The notes: generated by a model not told the origin, from the letters alone. 64,000 nt of DNA from Tenacibaculum larymnensis (GCF_028829235.1 NZ_JAIWJY010000002.1:248001-312000), one strand, 5' to 3'; shown: positions 36,701 to 43,845, counted from the first letter of the stretch. Numbers and translations: made by a program.

Positions 36701-37375
36701 ACGATAGGAGATATTGAGCTTAATTTTGATTTTACTCAACTTTCTGATAACAAGTTGAAATCTTTGGTGGCATTTAAACTTAATTTATCACCAGAGCTAT
36801 ATAGTATTCTTAAGGAGAATTATAGAGAAATGAAGTTAAATGGAGAAGATATAAGTTTGCATATTAGCTTAATTGAAAAAGATATTGATGTGCTTTTAGA
36901 TAATTATGATGATTATTTTGTTGATTCTTATGATTTGTATGAGTTGGTAAAACGAAAGAAAGTCGATGGCAATAAATTAGTTCTATTGTTAGCGAAAATG
37001 GATACTTCAGAAATCATTCAAAATATCGAGTGTTTGAGAGAATTGAGTTTGTTGTTAGTGAAGCATCACTATTCAGGAGGTTATTTATATAAATTATTGA
37101 TTGGTATTTTTAATTTGTCTAGAGTGTCAGTTGAAAATAAAATGGAGTTAATTAATATATATTTTAATAACTTAAATTTAGATGGTTTAAGGTCTTTGTT
37201 TTCATTGTTGCCAGAACCTTATTCAAACATTCTAAAAGAAAGAAGTAGGAGGGTTAAAATAAAGGAAAATGGAGTTAATTATTCAGTAATTAATAAATTA
37301 AAAAACAAAAATTACATTTCATCGTATAAATTATTAGTGAACTATATTGAGGTTAATGCTAAGAATAAGTTTTAG
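33728..37375 (+). CDS. YobI/KAP-like membrane P-loop NTPase, large
   Basis: 1215 residues, one gene between direct repeats. Walker A is GSYGSGKSS (57-65). Two membrane helices are inserted after it (about 141-158 and 171-192). Walker B is VVVIEDLDRF (239-248), followed by FIYAIKDELF (276-285) as sensor-like strand and FFDLIIPVIPV (294-304). An insertion of two membrane helices between the Walker motifs is typical of KAP-type NTPases, and the N-terminal LTPLVLDENKYGVKTYLDSL resembles YobI. The remaining 850 residues are helical, very Asn/Asp/Glu/Lys-rich and without a recognisable catalytic domain. Such STAND/KAP NTPases are often anti-phage or conflict proteins; this role is an inference. Confidence 0.85.
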   Translation: MNSSSAEQKGVEVQNGFKLNALTPLVLDENKYGVKTYLDSLKFGIDNKDIHNIALTGSYGSGKSSIIKTFQYKYPKYNYLNISLASFVKNNNLNDEGGGRIDRLIELSILQQLFYRVSHSQTPYSRFRKIKNIGFNELSNRALLVCFILVGLYFLFNNSILYELAPQNPLGVRVVLLILLLFAFHEVFVEVFKALNFNKLSNLNLKDLEIGLSPDDEQSIFNKHLDEIIYFFEVTDYNVVVIEDLDRFRNTLIFTKLREINQLINNSEQIKRQVNFIYAIKDELFDEKDSRVKFFDLIIPVIPVVNSSNSGEKAIEVLKSYGLQYLLEEDFLNVICEYIEDMRLLNNICNEYVIYKKTLGDGLNSEKLFSMITYKNLFPEDFSMLHKNEGFLYEMLNSNYVDELKEEMKVTIKDKIKLIDKKIQRIEEEKIGSYEDLKALYVNKLHHYEDEIVGVDVDGVNVKLGDLTKDEYFDKLKGNNDIKVYKVKNQYYSNGLIYTSVKLNYGFADLEKKLSIYTFDERVKMLFKEELEELLFEKGELEDDIDEVERMNFQLLSREMRFEGERFRGKGLILFLLKNGYINENYHDYISHFHGIIITQKDSDYLKHIRSGFEPIYNYPISKLENFVKKMNNVDFQEDGVLNISILNCLLGKNKYSYKRDLILKKILMLDDLSIGFIDLYFEKGQYQGVLLNYLCSIENGVFWNSIENDREWSKQKEYYLDLIVKNVEVLKIKEISLHTNLKEFISESDSFIYRLNSNTDKVIELISVLDIKFSKVRKPLEDEYSVYYHVFENHFYELNVPNVELYMKEELGDEFNEVDFNKSNYSFIHNSGLNYLVDYVESKIQNYVDNVLLLLDNGGDIEEKYFLKLLNNEFLSLDTKLELIERLNCKIKLLSSLEDSYLITKVFNEDKLKYNWHNIVSIYKYLEEDYKDESFIENIISVLNEDEVYNEIERNRLDNEEYDYEEYSRVINSIIKNDSLSHSSFFTLFHTIGDIELNFDFTQLSDNKLKSLVAFKLNLSPELYSILKENYREMKLNGEDISLHISLIEKDIDVLLDNYDDYFVDSYDLYELVKRKKVDGNKLVLLLAKMDTSEIIQNIECLRELSLLLVKHHYSGGYLYKLLIGIFNLSRVSVENKMELINIYFNNLNLDGLRSLFSLLPEPYSNILKERSRRVKIKENGVNYSVINKLKNKNYISSYKLLVNYIEVNAKNKF

Positions 37376-37383
37376 CTTGATAA

Positions 37384-37415
37384 GTAAAAGCAGACGAAAC
37401 GTCTAACCACTAATT
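37384..37415 (+). repeat. Direct repeat, copy 2 (orphan 3' end of an HMA-type gene)
   Basis: Nine codons plus stop, equivalent to the end of the gene at 33120 but without the rest of that gene. It differs by two transitions, one changing Met to Thr. It begins 9 bases after the NTPase stop. Confidence 0.9.
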
Positions 37416-37417
37416 AT

Positions 37418-37457
37418 AAAAAAAGTGTAACGATATAAACTTCGTTACACTTTTTTT
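37418..37457. terminator. Strong bidirectional terminator after repeat copy 2
   Basis: A 16-bp perfect stem, AAAAAAAGTGTAACGA (37418-37433) with TCGTTACACTTTTTTT (37442-37457), with an 8-base loop. It probably was the original terminator of the efflux operon before the insertion. It also ends the minus-strand gene at 37464. Confidence 0.85.
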
Positions 37458-37463
37458 CTTGTT

Positions 37464-37871
37464 TTAATTATTACAACTAAACAGCCAGCGTATTCCATAT
37501 TCATCGGTTATACTTCCAAATAAAATACCCCAATAATTTCTTTTTAATGGAAGAGATATTGTTTTCTTCTTTGAAAAACTTGAATAGTACTGTCTTATTT
37601 TAGTTTCATCATTGCTTTTTAGAAGAATAGAAACATTGTTTCCTTGCAATAATTTATCTTCATCAAACAAATCAGTACCCATTAATAACATATTTTCTTT
37701 TTTAAGAAAAGCCTGTACAATGTGTTTTTTATAATTGTTGGGAAGTTTCTTGGTTTTAGGTGAGTCTTCTAAAGTTTGAAAATATAATTCGCCACCCAAA
37801 CAATTTTGGTAAAAAAGCATCGCTTTTCTACAATTACCATTAAATGTAAGATACGTTATTAGTTGACTCAT
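37464..37871 (-). CDS. VOC-family (PhnB-like) protein
   Basis: 135 residues, a vicinal-oxygen-chelate fold of the PhnB type. It starts MSQLITYLTFNGNCRKAMLF and contains YQNCLGGELYFQTL; it ends FGSITDEYGIRWLFSCNN, the usual C-terminal beta-strand pattern. PhnB-like proteins mostly lack a proven reaction. It follows the SRPBCC gene at 37881 after 9 bases. Together they are divergent from a GlxA-type regulator, mirroring the pair at 43846/44321. Confidence 0.83.
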   Translation of the reverse strand: MSQLITYLTFNGNCRKAMLFYQNCLGGELYFQTLEDSPKTKKLPNNYKKHIVQAFLKKENMLLMGTDLFDEDKLLQGNNVSILLKSNDETKIRQYYSSFSKKKTISLPLKRNYWGILFGSITDEYGIRWLFSCNN

Positions 37872-37880
37872 TATTATCTT

Positions 37881-38291
37881 TTACAAACTTTCAGTGTATT
37901 TTTTAAAATTATCTAAAATAGCTTGCCATCCCTCTTTTTGCATTTCAATAGAGTTTTGAGTTTCGGCATCAAAAACTGTTATAACTTCAGTATAACCTTC
38001 TTTTGGTGTAAAGTTTGTTTTTGCCTTTCTACCATCACCCATGGTATAAGCAATACATTTAAGAGGTGTCACTTCATCATAAGTACCAGTAAAATCGAAA
38101 CTAAAACTTCCATCTTTAGCTTCCATTCTTGATAAGAACTTTCCTCCAACTTTTAAATTGTTTTCAGCTTTAGTTGTATGCCAATCTTCAGATGCCGTAT
38201 TCCATGTTTTTATATGCTTTGGAGTTGTCCATATATCCCATACTTTGTTAGGAGTTCCTTTAATTGTTGTTTTAACTGTTATTTGTTCCAT
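37881..38291 (-). CDS. SRPBCC/AHSA1-family small ligand-binding protein
   Basis: 136 residues, a START-like (Bet v 1/AHA1) fold. It has VKTTIKGTPNKVWDIWTTP at the start and KEGWQAILDNFKKYTE at the end, the typical activator-of-Hsp90-ATPase-like pattern. The internal strands LKVGGKFLSRMEAKDGS and FDFTGTYDEV match. The ligand is unknown. It is first in a two-gene minus-strand unit with a PhnB-like VOC gene. Confidence 0.87.
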   Translation of the reverse strand: MEQITVKTTIKGTPNKVWDIWTTPKHIKTWNTASEDWHTTKAENNLKVGGKFLSRMEAKDGSFSFDFTGTYDEVTPLKCIAYTMGDGRKAKTNFTPKEGYTEVITVFDAETQNSIEMQKEGWQAILDNFKKYTESL

Positions 38292-38392
38292 GATTTTAAG
38301 GTGTTAATGTTAATACTACAAAGATGAGGTAAATTTAAAGTTTTGTTTGGGTGGTATAACGGCGTTTTTAAGGGCTAATTACGTCAATTTCT

Positions 38393-38400
38393 TATATTTG
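38393..38400 (+). promoter_or_regulatory. -7 element directly in front of the first GlxA regulator gene
   Basis: TATATTTG, an exact match with its last base only 4 bases before the ATG at 38405. The transcript would start at or next to the start codon. Confidence 0.5.
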
Positions 38401-38404
38401 TTTA

Positions 38405-39376
38405 ATGAAGAACGTTTCTATACTTGTTCCAGAGTCAGCTGTAATAGAGTCTGTTGCCGATCCTCAATACATGTTTTCGGCTGCTAATAATTTTTTAATT
38501 TCTAATAATCAAGCCCCTCTATTTAAGATAAACCTTGTAGGAAGTAAAAAGGAGATAAGGTTTAATGGTGGTATGTTTTCTGTGCATACAAATAAGCTGT
38601 TAGAAGAGGTAACTCAAACAGATCTTATTATAATACCAGCCCTTTTTGGAGATATGAAAACTGCAGTAGAACTTAATAAAGAAGCTATTCCTTGGATTGT
38701 AAAGCATTACGAAAAAGGAACTGAAGTAGCTTCCTTATGTGTTGGTGCATTTTTATTAGCTTCAACAGGAATTTTAGATGGAAAAAAATGCTCTACTCAT
38801 TGGGCTTTTTACAATGAGTTTCAAGAAACGTATCCTAATGTTGAGGTAGTAGACGGTAGTGTTATTACAGAAGAAAACGGAGTTTATTCTAGTGGAGGAG
38901 CAAACTCATATTGGAATTTATTGTTATATCTTTTAGAAAAATATACAGATAGAGACACGGCAATTTTAGCATCTAAATACTTTGCGATAGATATTGATAG
39001 AGATAGTCAATCAGCATTTACAATGTTCACAGGACAAAAAAATCATAATGATTTGGAAGTTATAAAAGTGCAAGAGTACATAGAAGCAAATTATAAAAAC
39101 AAAATTACTGTAGATGATATGGCAAGTATAGTAGCTGTTAGTAGAAGAAGTTTTGAAAGGCGTTTTAAACAAGCTACTAATAATACTATTATCCAATATC
39201 ATCAGCGTGTAAAAGTTGAAGCTGCTAAAAGGCACTTTGAAAGTACTAGAAAAAACATTACAGAAGTAATGTACGATGTAGGATACTCAGACACGAAAGC
39301 TTTTAGAAATGTTTTTAAAAAAATTACTGGATTAACACCTATTGAGTATAGAAATAAATATAGTAAGGGCGTTTAA
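38405..39376 (+). CDS. GlxA-family transcriptional regulator (DJ-1/PfpI domain plus AraC HTH)
   Basis: 323 residues. The N-terminal DJ-1/PfpI-like amidotransferase-fold domain covers about 1-190, with the nucleophile-elbow cysteine C112 in VASLCVGAFLLAS. A C-terminal AraC-type double helix-turn-helix follows (about 225-320: ITVDDMASIVAVSRRSFERR; ITEVMYDVGYSDTKAFRNVF). It probably regulates the divergent SRPBCC-VOC pair at 37881/37464 in response to a small molecule. It is a clear paralogue of the regulator at 41882. The start is supported by alignment with that paralogue (MKNVSILVPE and MKHISILVPE). Confidence 0.92.
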   Translation: MKNVSILVPESAVIESVADPQYMFSAANNFLISNNQAPLFKINLVGSKKEIRFNGGMFSVHTNKLLEEVTQTDLIIIPALFGDMKTAVELNKEAIPWIVKHYEKGTEVASLCVGAFLLASTGILDGKKCSTHWAFYNEFQETYPNVEVVDGSVITEENGVYSSGGANSYWNLLLYLLEKYTDRDTAILASKYFAIDIDRDSQSAFTMFTGQKNHNDLEVIKVQEYIEANYKNKITVDDMASIVAVSRRSFERRFKQATNNTIIQYHQRVKVEAAKRHFESTRKNITEVMYDVGYSDTKAFRNVFKKITGLTPIEYRNKYSKGV

Positions 39377-39444
39377 GTCTTTAAAGTATTCTTTTTTTGG
39401 TTTGTAGATTACTGGTTGTCAGTTGTATGTTTTTCTGGTTTAAA

Positions 39445-39491
39445 TTTGTGCAGTCAAATAACTTCACTTATTTTAGCAGTTAAATAACTGC
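39445..39491 (+). promoter_or_regulatory. ArsR-gene promoter with two overlapping operator palindromes
   Basis: A promoter TTTG (39445-39448), 20 bases, TATTTTAG (39469-39476). A 16-base palindrome GCAGTTAAATAACTGC lies at 39476-39491, just before the ATG at 39495. A 14/16 copy, GCAGTCAAATAACTTC, lies at 39450-39465 inside the promoter spacer. The 26-base centre spacing and the positions on the spacer and start site fit autorepression by the ArsR-type protein. Confidence 0.65.
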
Positions 39492-39494
39492 GTA

Positions 39495-39818
39495 ATGAAG
39501 TTAAGAAGAGATGTTTTTCAAGCCATTGCAGACCCAACTCGTAGAGCTATTATTTCTTTAGTAGCCCTTCAAGCAATGACGCCATCTGCAATAGCCAATA
39601 ATTTTGAATACTCTAGACAAACAATTTCTAAACACATACAAATACTATCAGAATGTGATATTCTAAAACAGGAACAAAAGGGTAGAGAGATATACTATCA
39701 TTTAAATCCTGAAGGAATGAAAGAAATAGCGGCTTTTATAGAGCCTTTCAGGAAATTTTGGGATGAACGTTATAATAAATTAGAATCTGTTATGAAGAAT
39801 TATAAACCTAAAAAATAA
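39495..39818 (+). CDS. ArsR-family winged-helix transcriptional repressor
   Basis: 107 residues. It begins [20 protein letters not shown], then [20 protein letters not shown] (recognition helix) and [17 protein letters not shown] (wing). There are no CxC or other obvious metal-binding cysteines; the only cysteine is in SECDIL. So it is of the SRPBCC-associated, non-metal type. It heads an operon with an SRPBCC gene (3 bases later), a DoxX gene and a YdeI-like gene. Two operator palindromes lie directly in front of it. Confidence 0.92.
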   Translation: MKLRRDVFQAIADPTRRAIISLVALQAMTPSAIANNFEYSRQTISKHIQILSECDILKQEQKGREIYYHLNPEGMKEIAAFIEPFRKFWDERYNKLESVMKNYKPKK

Positions 39819-39821
39819 ACT

Positions 39822-40292
39822 ATGGAACAGAAAACTAAAGTTGTTGCAGAAACAGGAAAACAAGATATTATAATAACACGAATGTTTGATTTGCCTATAG
39901 AACATTTGTTTATGGCGTATGTTGAACCTGAAATTATTGAGCAATGGATGGGAACAAAGGTTTTAAAAATTGAAAGTAAAACAAATGGAAGTTATGAATT
40001 TGAAACAACAGATCCAGTAGGGAACAAACATTTGTTAAGAGGAGTTATTCATGAAATTATTCCTCAGAACAAAATTGTTAGAACTTTTGAAATGGTAAGC
40101 ATGTCTTTCGGTGTACAATTAGAAACGTTGGTGTTTGAAAAGTTAACAAACAATAGTAGTAAGTTAACTAAGAAAGTAGTTTATCAATCTGTTAAAGATA
40201 GAGATGAAAACCTAAAACTTCCGTTTAAACAAGGTATTAACTGGGCACATCAACGATTAGAAGAAGTTGTAATTAAATTATTAAAAGTATGA
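39822..40292 (+). CDS. SRPBCC/AHSA1-family protein
   Basis: 156 residues, START-like fold. Its segments are ITRMFDLPIEHLFMAYVEPEIIEQWMG (start helix and strand), GSYEFETTDPVGNKHLLRGV and the C-terminal helix GINWAHQRLEEVVIKL. The ArsR plus SRPBCC gene pair is a very common arrangement in which the repressor controls its neighbour. Its stop overlaps the DoxX start by four bases (ATGA-type coupling). The ligand is unknown. Confidence 0.88.
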   Translation: MEQKTKVVAETGKQDIIITRMFDLPIEHLFMAYVEPEIIEQWMGTKVLKIESKTNGSYEFETTDPVGNKHLLRGVIHEIIPQNKIVRTFEMVSMSFGVQLETLVFEKLTNNSSKLTKKVVYQSVKDRDENLKLPFKQGINWAHQRLEEVVIKLLKV

Positions 40293-40669
40293 AAGTAAAA
40301 ACTACCATATATTGGATACTGACAATATTTCTCTCGATAGGTATGCTTGCAGGAGGTATTCAGCAGATGTTGCAAATTGGTGGATATAATGACATCATTA
40401 AAGCATTAGGATATCCGTTATATGTACTAAGTATTTTAGGCGTATGGAAAATACTAGGGGTGATTGTTATTCTAGCTCCAAAATTAACCTTGTTAAAAGA
40501 ATGGGCATATGCAGGCTTTTTCTTTGCTATGTCAGGAGCTGTAATTTCTCATATCTCGGTAGGACAAAATTTTATTGAAGCAATGCCTGCTTCAATATTA
40601 TTAGTGATTGTCGCTTTATCTTGGTATTTAAGACCAGATAGTAGAAAAATTAAAAGAATTATAAAGTAA
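40289..40669 (+). CDS. DoxX-family membrane protein
   Basis: 126 residues with four predicted membrane helices (about 7-27, 47-66, 71-90, 97-115). The DoxX-like segments are GGIQQMLQIGGYNDIIKALGYP, preceding the second helix, and VWKILGVIVILAP. It overlaps the SRPBCC gene. The DoxX function is not firmly known; links to sulfur/redox stress are reported for other members of the family. Confidence 0.85.
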   Translation: MKVKTTIYWILTIFLSIGMLAGGIQQMLQIGGYNDIIKALGYPLYVLSILGVWKILGVIVILAPKLTLLKEWAYAGFFFAMSGAVISHISVGQNFIEAMPASILLVIVALSWYLRPDSRKIKRIIK

Positions 40670-40676
40670 GTTTGAA

Positions 40677-41255
40677 ATGGAAAAAGTAGATAAGTATATA
40701 GAAAATATAAAAAATTGGAAAGAAGAAACAAAACTGTTACGACAAATTTGTTTGGATTGTGGTCTAGAGGAAGACTTTAAATGGATGCACCCTTGTTATA
40801 CTTTTCAAGGAAAAAATATTGTGTTAATTCATGGTTTTAAAGATTATTGTGCATTACTTTTCTATAAAGGAGCTTTGTTAAAAGATACAGAAAGGGTTTT
40901 AATTCAACAGACAGAAAATGTACAATCTGCTCGTCAAATTAGGTTTAATAAACCTGAAGAGGTTTTAGATTTTACACCAACAATCAAAAGATATATTTTC
41001 GAAGCAATAGAAGTTGAAAAAGCAGGCTTAAAAGTAAAAACTAAGAAAACTTCAGAATTTGAAATGGTAAGTGAATTTAAAGAAGTTTTGGAAGAAAATT
41101 CAGATGTAAAAAAAGTTTTCGAAGCACTAACACCAGGAAGACAAAGAAGTTATTTATTGTATTTTTCTCAAGCTAAACAATCAAAAACACGCTTATCAAG
41201 AATAGAAAAATCGATACCTAAAATGATTGAAGGTAAAGGACATAATGAAAGATAA
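40677..41255 (+). CDS. YdeI/OmdA-like protein with DUF1801 domain
   Basis: 192 residues. The N-terminal DUF1801-like half contains WKEETKLLRQICLDCGLEED and IVLIHGFKDYCALLFYKGAL. The C-terminal half ends with the typical YdeI pattern AFEALTPGRQRSYLLYFSQA (residue about 152 on) and RLSRIEKSIPKMIEGKGHNER. The function is unknown. It is the last gene of the ArsR operon and is followed by a 28-base perfect palindrome at 41256. Confidence 0.85.
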   Translation: MEKVDKYIENIKNWKEETKLLRQICLDCGLEEDFKWMHPCYTFQGKNIVLIHGFKDYCALLFYKGALLKDTERVLIQQTENVQSARQIRFNKPEEVLDFTPTIKRYIFEAIEVEKAGLKVKTKKTSEFEMVSEFKEVLEENSDVKKVFEALTPGRQRSYLLYFSQAKQSKTRLSRIEKSIPKMIEGKGHNER

Positions 41256-41283
41256 TAAAGCTACCTAAATTTAGGTAGCTTTA
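41256..41283. terminator. Palindrome after the ArsR operon
   Basis: TAAAGCTACCTAAA and its exact complement (41256-41283), overlapping the region of the operon stop. It has no long T-tail (TTTATAG), so termination is probable but less certain. Confidence 0.55.
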
Positions 41284-41326
41284 TAGAAACTTAGATGAAA
41301 ACTAGATAAATTAATATTATTACATA

Positions 41327-41779
41327 TTAATAAATCTTGGAAGTAGTGTGAAACATTTGTGTAGAAACCGCAATACGATTCCAAATATTAATTTCTCCTA
41401 TTTGCATAATAATTTGTGCTATTTCGTTATCGGTAAAGTACTCCTTAAGTTTCTGAAAGGTACCTTCTGTTAATCCATTATCACTTATCAGTGTTATTTC
41501 ATCAGTAGCGGCCAATAAGGCTTTTTCTTTTTCGGAAAATAAAGGAGATTCCTTCCATGCACTCAAAGCAAAAATTCTGTTTTGTTCTTCTCCATTTTTT
41601 AGAGCCTCTGCGGTATGCATCTCGATACAATAAGCGCATATGTTAATTTGAGAAGCTCTTATTTTTATAAGATTTTTACTTTTTTTTGAAAGAGTTGATG
41701 TTTCAAGATATTTAAAAATTCCTAAGATAGCATTATAAGCGTTGGGTTCTAGTTCTTGAATGTTTAGTCTTTGTTTCAT
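41327..41779 (-). CDS. Carboxymuconolactone decarboxylase/AhpD-like protein
   Basis: 150 residues. The redox signature is CAYCIEMHTAEAL, with C48, C51 and H55 as in alkylhydroperoxidase AhpD-like proteins. RASQINICAYC and ERQ-less upstream helices fit the small helical CMD fold. It may act as a thiol peroxidase or its reductant rather than a decarboxylase. It lies 102 bases downstream of the GlxA regulator on the same strand, so it could be co-transcribed. Confidence 0.88.
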   Translation of the reverse strand: MKQRLNIQELEPNAYNAILGIFKYLETSTLSKKSKNLIKIRASQINICAYCIEMHTAEALKNGEEQNRIFALSAWKESPLFSEKEKALLAATDEITLISDNGLTEGTFQKLKEYFTDNEIAQIIMQIGEINIWNRIAVSTQMFHTTSKIY

Positions 41780-41881
41780 AATTTTAAATTTTATAAACCA
41801 AAGGTATTACTCCTCGTAAAGTTAAAACTTAAGCCAGTTTAAGAAAGGTTAAGCAGTATTAAGAATCAGAAAAAAGATTAG

Positions 41882-42862
41882 TTAAATATAAACCGCCTTA
41901 CGATATTTGTTAGCGTATTCAGAAGGAGTCATATTGGTAACCTTTTTAAAAACCTCTCTAAAACCTTTTGGGTCATTATAACCAACTTCGTACATTATTT
42001 CATTAATTGTTTTATTTCCTCTCTCAAATTCTTTTTTAGCAGCTTCTATTTTAACACGTTGTACATATTCAATCACGGTGTTGGCTGTAGCCTTTTTAAA
42101 ACGTCTTTCAAAAGTTCTACGGCTTACAGCTATTTTTTCAGAAAGCTCATCAACACTTATTTTATGCTGATAATTTTGCTCAATATATTCTTGAATTTTT
42201 AAAATTTCTTTATCGTTATGAGATTTCTGACCTTTAAAAATAATGAAAGGAGATTGACTGTTACGACTGATATCTATTTCAAAAATTTTAGAAGAAAGCA
42301 CAGCGATTTCACGACCTGCAAACTTTTCTACCAAATAAAGGTTTAAATTTAAAGAAGAATAAGCTCCACCACTTGTATATAAGCCATTTTCATCAGTAAT
42401 AATCCTATCATCAACAAGATTAACATCAGGAAACATTTTTCTAAATTCATCAGCAGCCAACCAATGTGTAGCACAATCTTGATCGTTAAGCAAACCTGTA
42501 CTAGCTAATAAAAAAGCACCTATACAAAGACTCGCAACTTCTGCACCGTTTGCATGTTGTTTCTTTATCCAAGGAATAAAAGCACTGTTTTTTGAAATTA
42601 CTTGGTCATAATCACCGTGAATAGCAGGAATGATAATCAAATCTGTTTTTTGTACATCAACAATTGTGGTGTTAGGAATAATACTAAATAGTCCATTGCT
42701 TAATCTGGCTTTTTTATGTGTACCAACAAGATGTGTTGTAAACATTGGTTGTTTGCCTGCTTTTAATAAGGCGTCATTAGCCATGGTAAACATCTTATAA
42801 GTTGCCTCTAAGTTACTTAAACTAGAGTCTCCTTCTGGTACAAGAATAGAAATATGTTTCAT
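41882..42862 (-). CDS. GlxA-family transcriptional regulator (DJ-1/PfpI plus AraC HTH), second copy
   Basis: 326 residues, paralogue of the protein at 38405 with the same layout. The DJ-1/PfpI domain has C113 in SLCIGAFLLA. The AraC-type DNA-binding domain has ISVDELSEKIAVSRRTFERR and INEIMYEVGYNDPKGFREVF. It is divergent from the VOC genes at 42998. A pair of ATTGTCG direct repeats in the intergenic region is a candidate binding site. Together with the first copy it suggests a duplicated regulator-plus-target module. Confidence 0.92.
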   Translation of the reverse strand: MKHISILVPEGDSSLSNLEATYKMFTMANDALLKAGKQPMFTTHLVGTHKKARLSNGLFSIIPNTTIVDVQKTDLIIIPAIHGDYDQVISKNSAFIPWIKKQHANGAEVASLCIGAFLLASTGLLNDQDCATHWLAADEFRKMFPDVNLVDDRIITDENGLYTSGGAYSSLNLNLYLVEKFAGREIAVLSSKIFEIDISRNSQSPFIIFKGQKSHNDKEILKIQEYIEQNYQHKISVDELSEKIAVSRRTFERRFKKATANTVIEYVQRVKIEAAKKEFERGNKTINEIMYEVGYNDPKGFREVFKKVTNMTPSEYANKYRKAVYI

Positions 42863-42908
42863 GAGTTGTTTTTCAAGAGGTTAGACCATTTCAAATATAA
42901 GATAAGCA

Positions 42909-42951
42909 ATTGTCGCAATCAACCCTTTGGATTGTCGGAAATGTACCTTTG
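42909..42951 (+). promoter_or_regulatory. Direct-repeat operator and promoter of the VOC/SRPBCC operon
   Basis: ATTGTCGCAA (42909-42918) and ATTGTCGGAA (42931-42940) are direct repeats with 22-base spacing, two helical turns, as AraC-type dimers prefer. The -7 box TACCTTTG (42944-42951) follows three bases later, so a bound activator would contact RNA polymerase. Confidence 0.55.
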
Positions 42952-42997
42952 AAGTATGGATTAGACTCTTTAACTTTGGTTATCAAATAATTAGGTT

Positions 42998-43405
42998 ATG
43001 GAAATATGGGCAAACTTAGGAGTAGAGGATATAGAACGCACACAAAAATTCTATCAAACATTAGGTTTTAAACTTAATGGAGTTCCAACGGATGAAATAG
43101 TAAGTTTTTTATTTGGTGAAGATAAGTTTGTAATCCACTTTTTTAAAAAGGGAAAGTTAAAAGAAAGCTTTGAAGGAGAAATAGCAAATCTGAATAACAG
43201 TAATGAAATAATGTTTACACTTTCAGCAAAAAGTAAAGAGGAAATTAATGTGCTAATAGAAAGAATAGTAAAAGCAGGAGGATATATCCGTTTTGACCCT
43301 AGAAAAGACAAGAAAAAGTTTTATGATGATAATGGCTATTATGTTTGTGTGTTTGAAGACTTAGATGGGCATTTGTTTAATCTGTTTTGTAATTTGAATA
43401 AATAA
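42998..43405 (+). CDS. VOC-family (glyoxalase/bleomycin-resistance-like) protein
   Basis: 135 residues. It begins MEIWANLGVEDIERTQKFYQTLG, the first VOC beta-alpha unit. The second repeat ends YVCVFEDLDGHLFNLFCNL, where the D-G-H/N-E pattern is typical. The metal ligands are not all clear, so a binding role is possible. It is first in a four-gene plus-strand group (VOC, VOC, SRPBCC, VOC) under the direct-repeat promoter. Confidence 0.87.
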   Translation: MEIWANLGVEDIERTQKFYQTLGFKLNGVPTDEIVSFLFGEDKFVIHFFKKGKLKESFEGEIANLNNSNEIMFTLSAKSKEEINVLIERIVKAGGYIRFDPRKDKKKFYDDNGYYVCVFEDLDGHLFNLFCNLNK

Positions 43406-43423
43406 TCAAAAAAATAAAAGAAA

Positions 43424-43834
43424 ATGAAAACTATTTGGCTAAACCTTCCTGTAAAGAATATGAAAAAATCAAAAGTTTTTTTTAAAACAATTGGTTTTGA
43501 GGAAAATCCAATGCATAAAAATGCAGAGTATATTGGTAGTTTCTTTATTGGAGAAAACAATTTTGTACTCATGCTTTTTCCTGAAAAAGAGTTTAAAGGC
43601 TTCACAAAAAATGAAGTTAGCAATACTCAAAAAGGAACAGAAATGCTTATCAATGTTGATGCACAGAGTAGAGAAGAAGTAGATAAAATGGCTATGACTG
43701 TTAGTAAAGCTGGTGGTGTAATATTTTCGGAGCCTAGTGAGTCTCAAGGTTGGATGTATGGCTTTGGGTTTACAGATTTAGACGGACATCGCTGGAGTAT
43801 GTTGTATATGGATATGGAAAAAATACCACAATAA
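43424..43834 (+). CDS. VOC-family protein
   Basis: 136 residues, VOC fold: KTIWLNLPVKNMKKSKVFFKTIGF at the start and WMYGFGFTDLDGHRWSMLYMD at the end. It resembles the preceding VOC protein in overall pattern, with an internal relation of the same type, so the two are probably a duplication. The substrate is unknown. The SRPBCC gene follows after 11 bases. Confidence 0.87.
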   Translation: MKTIWLNLPVKNMKKSKVFFKTIGFEENPMHKNAEYIGSFFIGENNFVLMLFPEKEFKGFTKNEVSNTQKGTEMLINVDAQSREEVDKMAMTVSKAGGVIFSEPSESQGWMYGFGFTDLDGHRWSMLYMDMEKIPQ

Positions 43835-43845
43835 AAACTTTAAAA

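Noticed and set aside
33537..37415. The 32-base repeats as target-site duplication of an insertion sequence
   Set aside because: They are far too long and coding; no transposase or terminal inverted repeats are present between them.
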